A stretch of DNA of 16,847 nucleotides from Enteropsectra breve (taxonomy: Eukaryota; Microsporidia): positions 1-16,847 of the forward strand of contig JALPMN010000543.1 of NCBI GenBank assembly GCA_024243835.1, read 5' to 3'. Made by a program: the position numbers and the translations under genes. Positions 7,232-15,304 of the stretch are shown one piece after another. Below the pieces are notes generated by a model. The model did not search any database. It saw nothing but the letters and a program-made list of their open reading frames with translations, and was not told the origin of the DNA. Position 1 is the first letter of the stretch, and the number at the start of each line of letters is the position of its first letter.

Positions 7232-8098
7232 TTATCTATATTGACCTTTATGCTTGGAGCACACCAAGCAGCATTCATCTTTTTGCAGGCACGTTGAGAC
7301 GAATGATGGATGATTTACTCCATTATAAAAAATAAAGTCATTCTCAAGATGCTTTTCTGGATCAAGAGCAGTTTCAAAGAGCTCTAAAGCCATACTTGCG
7401 CATATGGAATTTATAACACAAGAATTAGGAATTATTTTATGATACAAACCAAATACCTCAAAATAAGTAGTGTGGTGTTCTTTCGGTGCTTTCTTGTTGA
7501 AATTTAAGATTATTTTGTTAATTGTGCTTTCATCGTCTATATCGGCGGTCTGCGCAAATGACTCATGTGCAACATGCGCAATTAGTTGTTCGTGCCTGTT
7601 GTTTTTTGTCACTGCCTTTTCAATCAGCCCTGATAGCGAGCATGCATGTGGAGAGCTTTCAGGAGCAAATAGATCTTTCATACAATATAGGCAGGAGGTT
7701 ATTTTTGTGACTATTTTCGTGTGCGCTTTATTGTCTTCGACACCACAGTCGACCAACACCTCACAGGTTGAGTGCTTAAATAGCCAGTTTACTTCCATTC
7801 TAACCGAAACACTGTCCACACAGCAGAATACCGCTGAAAAATCATCAAAAAATGCAGGCTGAGTGGTTTTAATATCTATTATATGTGCTGGGCAGTGTAC
7901 TTTTTCAGAAATCACTTGAGCCTTAAATCTTCCAATGTCAAGTGAAGAAAAATAAAATTGGCGATTCAAATTGCTAAGCTGAACTGTATCAAAATCGGCG
8001 ATGACGATGTCCCTATGCCTAAGCAACTTAATTATTTCTGAGCCCACCCCTCCACAGCCAATGATGAGTATTTTCTCTTTTTTCTCCTCATTGCGCAT
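7232..8098 (-). CDS. UBA3: NEDD8-activating enzyme E1 catalytic subunit, UBA3-like, without the ubiquitin-fold domain
   Basis: UBA3 with its partner Ula1/APPBP1 adenylates NEDD8/Rub1 and passes it to Ubc12 for cullin modification. The 288-residue protein shows the nucleotide-binding loop GCGGVGS at 14-20, acidic DFD at 35-37 and NLNRQF at 43-48. Zinc is likely held by C136-x2-C139 and C267-x2-C270. The probable catalytic Cys is C153 in PHACSL, where other E1s have Cys-Thr. The segment GLYHKIIPNSCVINS and the following helix match UBA3 (GVVKRIIPAVASTNA) better than the SUMO E1 UBA2. The protein ends right after the second zinc pair, where human UBA3 continues for about 100 residues with the E2-recruiting ubiquitin-fold domain. 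CCC precedes the ATG by three bases. The E1 family call is firm, UBA3 over UBA2 is likely. Confidence 0.82.
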   Translation of the reverse strand: MRNEEKKEKILIIGCGGVGSEIIKLLRHRDIVIADFDTVQLSNLNRQFYFSSLDIGRFKAQVISEKVHCPAHIIDIKTTQPAFFDDFSAVFCCVDSVSVRMEVNWLFKHSTCEVLVDCGVEDNKAHTKIVTKITSCLYCMKDLFAPESSPHACSLSGLIEKAVTKNNRHEQLIAHVAHESFAQTADIDDESTINKIILNFNKKAPKEHHTTYFEVFGLYHKIIPNSCVINSICASMALELFETALDPEKHLENDFIFYNGVNHPSFVSTCLQKDECCLVCSKHKGQYR

Positions 8099-8343
8099 TG
8101 TGGGTCCTGTTTTGTGTTTTCTAAAAGCATGACGATTTCTAGAAAAGAATCTTCCACATAAAGTATAATGTTTAAGATAATGTTTAATCCACTTAAGAAA
8201 ATGTTGTAGTTATAGATTATTTCAGCCAAGTCCATCCTTTTGGCTTAAATCGCCGCATAAACAAATTTTTATAAAAACTAAAATGAAAATTGTAACAGCA
8301 AAAATGAATTAAATCTCATCTTCTAGCAAATTTTATTGTACAG

Positions 8344-9159
8344 CTATATTATTTCACATCCGTCCTTATCAGTTCCCGGTATCGTGCTGTTCATATCATA
8401 TTTTGTTTTGAAATAAATCCCGTCACCGGAGGGACGCCATAAAAAAAGCAAATATGGTGGCCCAAGCACATCCACAATGTTTTTATACAGCCCAAGATCA
8501 TATTTTGATTCATAGTCACACGTGTTGCTTGTGTAGTAGCCGGGCTTTTTCTTCACCTCGATATACGTGATGTTGTTGGAAAGCAGGGGCATCTGGTTGT
8601 AAAAGTGTATCCCGGTTATCAGCCAAATAAACGAGGAGCTCAGAAGTGCAAACACTGCGGCTGCCGCCTCATAGTAGCTAATCTTATCGTGCTCAGCGTA
8701 AAAACTTCGGTATATGTGTAATCCACTGAAGATTGCATTCAAAGTCATATTTATGTTTGTGAAGAAAAGAAAACGGATAAAATGGCCGAAATTGTCATAA
8801 TTAACGCATCTTTTGAGCCATATGCAATGGTGGTCCATTTTCTTGATGCATGCGTTGCAGCGCGTGCAGTGGTGCGAGCGCTCCGGCTTAAACTGCATGC
8901 ACTTCAAGCATACGAAGTATGGTGCATTTGCAATTGTTTCGGGAGTTTCTTTCTGCATTTTGATTTTTCCTTTGAACGAAATACACAGTGTGATATACAG
9001 GATGGCGAGCAAAGCTGTCGTTATAATCGAATAATTGAAATAATTTTTGTATTCAAACGAAGAATTGGGGATGCAGACTGCTGAGACGCAGATATTTGTG
9101 ATAATTATAGACATATAGAGGGTGCTTCTCAGGAAATATTCAAGCACTTTCTGCCCCAT
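8344..9159 (-). CDS. DHHC-type protein S-acyltransferase
   Basis: This enzyme attaches palmitate to cysteines of membrane-associated proteins. From the ATG at 9159 the 271-residue protein has four predicted membrane segments (about residues 15-35, 42-62, 130-150 and 164-186) and a cytosolic Cys-rich domain between the second and third. That domain runs from CLKCMQFKPERSHHC to the catalytic DHHC at 109-112, where the usual PWVNNCVG is IWLKRCVN. ITYIE (177-181) stands for the TTxE motif. The C-terminal YDLGLYKNIVDVLG resembles the NPYDLG-type C-terminal motif of PFA and ZDHHC proteins. The frame is open to an ATG at 9267, adding 36 residues. I chose 9159 because CCCC lies five bases upstream and all four membrane helices are kept. 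Substrates and organelle cannot be inferred; among yeast enzymes the Pfa3/Pfa4 type is the closest guess. Confidence 0.92.
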   Translation of the reverse strand: MGQKVLEYFLRSTLYMSIIITNICVSAVCIPNSSFEYKNYFNYSIITTALLAILYITLCISFKGKIKMQKETPETIANAPYFVCLKCMQFKPERSHHCTRCNACIKKMDHHCIWLKRCVNYDNFGHFIRFLFFTNINMTLNAIFSGLHIYRSFYAEHDKISYYEAAAAVFALLSSSFIWLITGIHFYNQMPLLSNNITYIEVKKKPGYYTSNTCDYESKYDLGLYKNIVDVLGPPYLLFLWRPSGDGIYFKTKYDMNSTIPGTDKDGCEII

Positions 9160-9382
9160 TCTTTGGGGCTCAAAATATAAACAAATGACAATGAAGTGTC
9201 TCGTTTGAAAAAGTGAGAATATATTCACATGCATGCAGATATTTTTTATTTCTATGAATAATAGCATGCGGTTTATTAGTGCATTGCCCTAATTAAACTT
9301 TTATAAAAATATTTTAATAAAAGACTTAGGGATATGAATGCAATGGCTTTAAGGCATTCAATTTAAAAATTATGTGCAGGGA

Positions 9383-10021
9383 CTACTGTACTGCACCGTG
9401 TTCATCAGATTTTAAAGATGCCACGAAATACTGATGCAAGTTTTTAGCCGCTACAATTCCAAGCCCGAGTGCGCTATTAAAACGGCCGTGCTGACATCCC
9501 CCCTCTAGTTTGAGATACAAAATCTTGTTCAAATTTGGGAGATATGCGATTGTCATGCTCGCTTCTTTCGAAGATTCAGCCGAATTCAGATCGATTTTTT
9601 CGTTAAAAGCCACAGAAACACAGAAATCAATGATGGGAATGCCATAAGAGACCATGCATAAGCTAACACAGTTAATAAGGCATGCAAGAAGTCCGCCATC
9701 TTCTTGCTTCACCTCAATCTCAATGACAAGCGAATTTTTACTGCAGAAGATCTGGCCAAACACATCTGCCAGAATATTCTTCAGCTCATATATTCGCCGT
9801 TCGCTGACGGATTTTATTCTGGTTGCTTCGTTGAATTTTATATCTATTGTCAGTGGGCTTTTCTCCTGCGACGGCAGAATAGAGCATGTGACCAATGTGC
9901 ATCCCTGCTGCAGCTCCACAAATCCATTATTATTTGCAACTCCTTGCTGTATATTTATTTTTCGGAATTCTTCCGCCATTCTTCCATCATTCCGAATGCT
10001 ACGGACCATGCTCTGTGCCAT
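9383..10021 (-). CDS. SKI6: Exosome core subunit Rrp41 (RNase PH fold)
   Basis: Rrp41/Ski6 is one of six RNase PH-like proteins forming the exosome ring. In eukaryotes it is catalytically inactive and scaffolds the RNA channel. The 212-residue protein begins with RNDGRMAEEFRKI (10-22), matching the RxDGRxxEExRKI start of Rrp41 orthologs. It continues with GFVELQQGCTLV and the EVKQEDGGLLACLINCVSL segment (103-121), which corresponds to VLQADGGTYAACVNAATL of human Rrp41. It is shorter than yeast Ski6 (246). CCC lies five bases before the ATG. Rrp46, the closest paralog, is a possible alternative, but the N-terminal motif favours Rrp41. SKI2, encoded next upstream on the same strand, unwinds substrates for the same complex. 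Confidence 0.87.
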   Translation of the reverse strand: MAQSMVRSIRNDGRMAEEFRKINIQQGVANNNGFVELQQGCTLVTCSILPSQEKSPLTIDIKFNEATRIKSVSERRIYELKNILADVFGQIFCSKNSLVIEIEVKQEDGGLLACLINCVSLCMVSYGIPIIDFCVSVAFNEKIDLNSAESSKEASMTIAYLPNLNKILYLKLEGGCQHGRFNSALGLGIVAAKNLHQYFVASLKSDEHGAVQ

Positions 10022-10341
10022 AAAGAGGGCGGCTCAAAATGTGTTATGAAAAAATGCAAAGCTAGCTAAAATGTGCTACCTCTGCCAATATTATATAGAA
10101 GCATTTGAGTATTGATATGATACTTATTGCCTTGCGAAATACAACTAAAATAGAAAATGTTCTCCCATCTGAGTTTGTAGTCAAAAAAATAAAAGTTCTC
10201 CTTGATTTTATTGCAAAATTGTGTTAAATTGCTTCATACATTTATTTAGTAGCCGTCGAAATATAAAAACATTTTACGTATAGCAAATGATAAAATGAAT
10301 TAAATTATAGTTTAAAAGATCAGAATATAATTTTTAATCCA
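10022..10341. other. Spacer between SKI2 and RRP41
   Basis: These 320 AT-rich bases separate two co-directional minus-strand genes. Near 10027-10029 is the CCC (minus strand) motif of RRP41. No protein frame or RNA gene was recognised. Confidence 0.5.
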
Positions 10342-12987
10342 TCACTTCATATATAAGCTGGGCATAAAAATAATATCGCGCTTTATAATCTGGCTAGCAC
10401 TGCTGAATTTGTTTTCAAGGACTTCATCACCAATTACATTGCAAAAATTCAGCATTTCTCTGCAGCACTCGTCAAGACGCAGAATTAGCCTGACAAACGA
10501 ACCCTCCTGTATCTTATGGGCTGACGCAATTACTCCCAGGCTTTTGCCCTCACACCAGTCATAGACCGCATTGGACATGCTGAACTCTAGCGGCTTTTGC
10601 AGAGGAACTTCTGAGGCACACAGTGCGGCTGACATGGCACTGTGCTCTTCGTTGAAATCTTTGGCTTTCTCCCTAAAAGACTCATACAGCTCATATTCCT
10701 CTTCCGTACAATCTTCAGCGATCATGGCTGAGAATATCGCCATTAGTTCAGCTGGCGTGTAGTCATTAAACTTATTTCCAAAGGCCATTTCTGTGACTAA
10801 AATATCATCAACGGTCCTTATTTCCGCCGCAGCTCTCCCTTTCATCGTTATTGTTTTATTTTCTATAAATCCCATATCTTCCAAGTATTTCATTCTCGCC
10901 AGATACTCGTTTATCTGGATCAAACTGTCAAGAGAATATTGGCTCTTAATTTTTTCTTTTCTCTCAGCGATCTCAAGATCATATATTCCGTTGTAGTAGT
11001 GCGTTGAAAGGCTTTCGCACCGCAGGCAAGAGCATTCTGAAAGTGTCTGGTATGCCTTTTGTGCCAAAAGTAAAAGATTTACATCATAAACTTCACTGAG
11101 CTGCAGATTCAAGTCCAATTTTCCATTTTTAGATATAAATATAATATCCTTTTTTTCATATCCTTTAAAACCTGTTTCTGTGCCCATTAGTGTTGGCGGT
11201 AAAACCGGATACAGCGAGTCTCTGACAGACATCTGTGAAGAATCCGTGGTGTTGCTGCTCTCTACGTCATTTTTTCGATTAAACAGAATATCATTCAGCG
11301 GCTCATTCAAATATTCAATTTCAATCTTGTTCCCCTCAATTTTTTTGACTCTACCATAGTTATTGTCTCTTAACACCGCAAGATCATTTACTTTCAAAAC
11401 CTTCGGAATTAACTGCTGCATACTTGAAATAAGAGAACGCAAGTTTGTCAAAAACAATGAAATATCTTTGCACATCTCGCAGCTGAGTGGCTGAATTTTT
11501 TCCAGCGCTCTCAGCATTTCCATATCCTCAGGCATCTTTTTCTGTGCAAAGTGCTCCTTAAAACTCGATCGCAGCAAATCCTCAATCACAACGTTGCTTC
11601 TAATACCGGTCAAAATAAGGTTAAAGCTTAGCCTGAATTTTGATTTTAGATCATATGGAATCCCAGTAATCAGCTTTTTAATCTGTTCCACCATCTGCAT
11701 TTTTTGCGTCGCTATCAGCACGGTGCCTACTTTGTCCATCCCACGCCTTCCAGCTCTCCCGCTCATCTGAATAAACTCGCCAGCAGTGAGCATTCGGAAA
11801 CTTCCGCCATCAATTTTTGTCAGTCCAGTAAAAACACAGCACATAGCAGGCATATTAACACCCATCGCAAAGGTTTCAGTTGCAACAAGAATTTTAATCA
11901 GATTACAGGAGAACAGAATTTCTATGCATTCCTTCACAAATGGAAGCAGCCCACTGTGGTGCACTGCTATTCCACGGTGCGCCTGCTCGGTCATCTTTAA
12001 AATCTGCGGCAAAAAGCGGTCGCACTCACTCAAATTGGAAAGGGCGCCTGATATGAATTCCCCAATTCTTTTCTTCTCCTGCGGGGTTGTCGTGTCGAGA
12101 TTGTGGAGTGCCTGGCCGTATTCTTCGCAAGACTTTTTGCTGAAACTGAAAAATATCGCTGGCACCAGTCTCCTGTTAATAACGTAGTGGCCAAGTTCCA
12201 TTATCTTAAATGGCTTTAGGGAGTACATGTTTTTAGGAAGCATGGCTGGCTTAGTTTTAAGATTCGATGGAGGTACCTCTCCCTTTTTGGGCTCAAAAAG
12301 GCTGTAGACATCGGAATTGCAATACAACAGAAACTCTAACGGCACGGCCCGCTTAAATGTGGATATGACATACACAGGTGTCTTTCGTGTCCTTCCAACC
12401 CACTCACTGAACTCCATCGCATTTGGAATAGTTGCACTCAGCATAATGATCGTTATGTGCTTGGGGAGCATAATTATCGCCTCTTCCCACACAACACCTC
12501 TTTCTTCATCATTTATATAGTGCACTTCGTCGAAAATAACATATTCAGTGTCACGCAGAATGTCAGAGTTCTTGTAGACAAGATTACGCAAGATTTCTGT
12601 TGTCATTATCAGGCAATCGGCTGTTGGATTTACCTGCACATCTCCGGTTATTATTCCAACATTGTCGTATTTCTGCTTGAAATCGTAGAATTTCTGGTTG
12701 CTCAGCGCCTTGATCGGACTCGTGTAAATAATTCTTGAGCCATGGCCCTGGGCAACTGAAATGGCGTATTCAGCGACCAAAGTCTTTCCAGAGCTCGTGT
12801 GTGCAGCAACGAACACATTTTTATTCTGCGAAATAAAGTAAAACGCCTGCTTTTGGAAGATGTCTGGTTTAAATGAGACTTTAAGACACTTCTCGGCAAC
12901 AACTTCCTCATAGTCAGGTGGCATCCATTCCGGGTGCAGTTTGCATGCAAATTTTTCTGCTGCAGTAGCATTTCCATCAGCGGCCAT
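10342..12987 (-). CDS. SKI2: Ski2-type DExH RNA helicase (exosome cofactor)
   Basis: Ski2 is the helicase of the cytoplasmic Ski complex, threading mRNA into the exosome. The 881-residue protein has Walker A AAHTSSGKT at 61-69, DEVH at 143-146, SAT at 174-176 and motif VI QMSGRAGRRG at 397-406. An arch insertion with a KOW-like segment (VNDLAVLRDNNYGRVKKIEG) and a C-terminal helical domain follow. VYVISTFKRAVPLEFLLY and DRFLPQILK match Ski2 rather than the nuclear paralog Mtr4, although IQMSGRAGRRGMD is Mtr4-like. Yeast Ski2 has 1287 residues; the long N-terminal region that binds Ski3 and Ski8 is missing. The frame is open to an ATG at 13068. I chose 12987 because CCC directly precedes it and the first 27 residues of the longer form are hydrophobic and without homology. 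Confidence 0.88.
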   Translation of the reverse strand: MAADGNATAAEKFACKLHPEWMPPDYEEVVAEKCLKVSFKPDIFQKQAFYFISQNKNVFVAAHTSSGKTLVAEYAISVAQGHGSRIIYTSPIKALSNQKFYDFKQKYDNVGIITGDVQVNPTADCLIMTTEILRNLVYKNSDILRDTEYVIFDEVHYINDEERGVVWEEAIIMLPKHITIIMLSATIPNAMEFSEWVGRTRKTPVYVISTFKRAVPLEFLLYCNSDVYSLFEPKKGEVPPSNLKTKPAMLPKNMYSLKPFKIMELGHYVINRRLVPAIFFSFSKKSCEEYGQALHNLDTTTPQEKKRIGEFISGALSNLSECDRFLPQILKMTEQAHRGIAVHHSGLLPFVKECIEILFSCNLIKILVATETFAMGVNMPAMCCVFTGLTKIDGGSFRMLTAGEFIQMSGRAGRRGMDKVGTVLIATQKMQMVEQIKKLITGIPYDLKSKFRLSFNLILTGIRSNVVIEDLLRSSFKEHFAQKKMPEDMEMLRALEKIQPLSCEMCKDISLFLTNLRSLISSMQQLIPKVLKVNDLAVLRDNNYGRVKKIEGNKIEIEYLNEPLNDILFNRKNDVESSNTTDSSQMSVRDSLYPVLPPTLMGTETGFKGYEKKDIIFISKNGKLDLNLQLSEVYDVNLLLLAQKAYQTLSECSCLRCESLSTHYYNGIYDLEIAERKEKIKSQYSLDSLIQINEYLARMKYLEDMGFIENKTITMKGRAAAEIRTVDDILVTEMAFGNKFNDYTPAELMAIFSAMIAEDCTEEEYELYESFREKAKDFNEEHSAMSAALCASEVPLQKPLEFSMSNAVYDWCEGKSLGVIASAHKIQEGSFVRLILRLDECCREMLNFCNVIGDEVLENKFSSASQIIKRDIIFMPSLYMK

Positions 12988-12990
12988 GGG
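12988..12990 (-). promoter_or_regulatory. CCC motif abutting the SKI2 start codon
   Basis: The minus strand reads ATTCCCATGG, with CCC touching the chosen ATG. This decides between the start at 12987 and the in-frame ATG 81 bases upstream, which has no CCC nearby. Confidence 0.5.
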
Positions 12991-13280
12991 AATAATTTTT
13001 TTCAAAATTAAAAAGTCATCTTCTTCCTTAGTATTTGAAATGATCCAGAAAAGGCCGTAAATTACCATATTAAATATGATGCAATTTATAAACCTGTGGT
13101 TTAACTAAAAAATAAAGCCCTAATTGATTATTTGCTTTTTAATTCTATACATACAAAATGCTATCAAGCTATCTGTGAATACATTCGCTTAAATCAAGTG
13201 TATTGCAGTGAGTAGTAAGAAATAAATAACAGTTGTATCAAAATTAAAGCACCGGACATTTTGACTAATTAAAAAGTAGT

Positions 13281-14963
13281 TTAATTCTTGAATTTTAAAT
13301 CAAGCTCTTTGAGAACAGTCTTGATAAATGAAATGCACTCAGTCCTGAGGACAAGCGTCTTTGCCCTTCCAAAATGCTGTTTGCAGCGAAGAATCAGGTC
13401 TACCTTTATATCAGCCAAACCCTTCGGTGCATCTTCGTTGCAGCAAAGAGTAAAATGGTCGTCAAAGGCAAAGGAGTGTTTTACAACATATCTCTGAATC
13501 AGTTTTTTGAACTCCCGAATCTTTTCCGTTGAGACTGACATCTCAAGGATAAAGGTGAATATCATAAGCTTCTGTGGAGCCTTCGAAAGATTGACCATTT
13601 TCATTGACCAGAGTTTGGTATTGTCGAACAAGATGCTTCCACCGTTGCGGCAGCGAAACCTGCATGACGCGATGCCAATTCTTTCAACCATGTAGTTTTC
13701 TCCATCCAGGAGAATGTCATCGCCAATATCGAACGGATGGCTGAACAGCATGCGCATATTGTGGATGAGCCCATCAACCAGGCTTCTTGCAAGAAAGTTC
13801 AGGAGAATGGCAGAAGACAGGCACGTCGCCAAGATTTGGTGCAAAGGAGCGTTGAAAATAAACATGAAAACTAGCAGAAGCGCCCATGAAACAAAGCCAT
13901 TGACAATCCTCCTGATGGATGAAACATACATCCGTGCCATATCAACAGTCCTTTCAAGCAAAATTCTATTTTTGTAGCAGCTGAACACCCCGCTGCGCAT
14001 TTCGTTTCTAGAAATAAAATTGCTGTTATCTGAGTCAAAATACGCCAGTGCTGCCTCACCCAACTCTGAACTACGAAAAGCCTTTTTAAAATCAGCATGG
14101 GCAATTCTTTCACCATCGCCTGTCAGATGGTTGAAAGTATCTTTCGCGAGTGTTAGGGCATCTTTGGCACACTTCACTGCGGGAGGCTTTATGCTGTACT
14201 TCCCAATCGAAGTGCCACTTCCATACGAATGGCTGTCATCTGAAGAGCTGTCAAACGCAAGATCTATCAAAAATAGATCTGGATATGAAATGCTGGGACC
14301 GGAACTATCAAGGCCATTCATCACATGGCCGCACTGGTTCTGGAAGGACTTGAGAATATCTTCGGTCTTGCCTGTTTCTTTAATCTTTTCGCGTAGTGTT
14401 TTCTTGATATAAATACCCTCAAAAACATCAGTTGATAACGTAATGATGATAAACGTTGATACAGCTACGATTCCTGACTGAAATGAACTTTCATAAATAA
14501 ATCTTTCGAATGTGCCTTTTGAACCGATGTAATCAGCCTTGTAGTTGTTGTATATAAACCATTTTAAAAGCACTAGCAGCCGCTTGATTTTTCTTAGTTT
14601 TCTGAACCGTTTCCCATATCCTGCCTTTTTCTGAATAAATTCCAGAGCAAATACTAACAAGTTGGCAGAAACCAGTACTCCAAGTGAGCAGAGGACGCCA
14701 TTCAGCACCCACTGAGCATCTATTCCCAGTGGTATTGTAACCGGATGCCTGACAAAAGAGCATCCAACCTTAAGGGCTATCGCAACTATTAATATGTTCA
14801 AACAGAGTCCCAGAAACTTGTCGTAAATATACACGAAGCAGTTGCTACTTTCTTCTGACTTACGGACATACTCATCTTCTTCATCGATATCGAATGAGTA
14901 CCAATCAAATACCCCTGTTTTCTCCATTGCACGAATCGTTTGATGCTTTTTGTTTAAAACCAT
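13281..14963 (-). CDS. EF-hand MscS-family mechanosensitive channel
   Basis: This 560-residue membrane protein resembles fungal Msy1/Msy2 channels, which open under membrane tension and protect cells from hypo-osmotic stress, often in the ER. It has hydrophobic segments at about residues 50-70, 86-108 and 160-180 and a pair at about 356-400, the last forming the MscS pore. A classic EF-hand loop lies just before the pore (DSDNSNFISRNE, 310-321), with D, D, S and E at the calcium positions. The MscS domain follows: MRMLFSHPFDIGDDI, then SILFDNTKLWSMKMVNLSKA. A serine-rich acidic insert (about 238-253) is lineage-specific. The open frame extends to a TTG at 14987 but the first ATG is at 14963; another ATG at 14927 is possible. 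Only a GGG on the coding strand is nearby. It seems ancestral eukaryotic, not the bacterial-type MscS2 reported from microsporidia. Confidence 0.88.
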   Translation of the reverse strand: MVLNKKHQTIRAMEKTGVFDWYSFDIDEEDEYVRKSEESSNCFVYIYDKFLGLCLNILIVAIALKVGCSFVRHPVTIPLGIDAQWVLNGVLCSLGVLVSANLLVFALEFIQKKAGYGKRFRKLRKIKRLLVLLKWFIYNNYKADYIGSKGTFERFIYESSFQSGIVAVSTFIIITLSTDVFEGIYIKKTLREKIKETGKTEDILKSFQNQCGHVMNGLDSSGPSISYPDLFLIDLAFDSSSDDSHSYGSGTSIGKYSIKPPAVKCAKDALTLAKDTFNHLTGDGERIAHADFKKAFRSSELGEAALAYFDSDNSNFISRNEMRSGVFSCYKNRILLERTVDMARMYVSSIRRIVNGFVSWALLLVFMFIFNAPLHQILATCLSSAILLNFLARSLVDGLIHNMRMLFSHPFDIGDDILLDGENYMVERIGIASCRFRCRNGGSILFDNTKLWSMKMVNLSKAPQKLMIFTFILEMSVSTEKIREFKKLIQRYVVKHSFAFDDHFTLCCNEDAPKGLADIKVDLILRCKQHFGRAKTLVLRTECISFIKTVLKELDLKFKN

Positions 14964-15304
14964 TGTTTTAGCTTTTCCCTGAAACAAGCAAAATTACATC
15001 ACTTTATTTAAAATATAAACAAGGGATATTCCCGTTGAATATTCATTCTACAATTGTAAATGTATGACTCTATTATATTAAAAAATCAAACTACCGCTGT
15101 TTTAAATCCACTATATAATTAAATACAAAAATAAAGTAAACACGTATAGATTGTTTTTATTAATTGCTGCTTGTTTAATTCTATTTTATCATAATCTACA
15201 ATAAAGCCTTGATGTTTAAATCATGAATTTAGCACAGCCTTAGCAAATTACTAAGAGCATCAATGTATAGCAGCATTATTATAACTATGCAGCCAGGGGA
15301 TCAC
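14964..15304. other. Spacer between MscS channel and INTS11-like gene
   Basis: These 341 AT-rich bases carry the MscS promoter side and the 3' end of the nuclease gene, both on the minus strand. No RNA gene or protein frame of note was seen; the short plus-strand frame at 15263 is antisense to the nuclease C-terminus. Confidence 0.5.

Noticed and set aside
8032..8235. 67-codon minus-strand frame overlapping the UBA3 start
   Set aside because: Different frame from UBA3, low-complexity composition and no recognisable domain.
12988..13068. N-terminal extension of SKI2
   Set aside because: No family similarity, no CCC before the upstream ATG, and a CCC touching the inner ATG.
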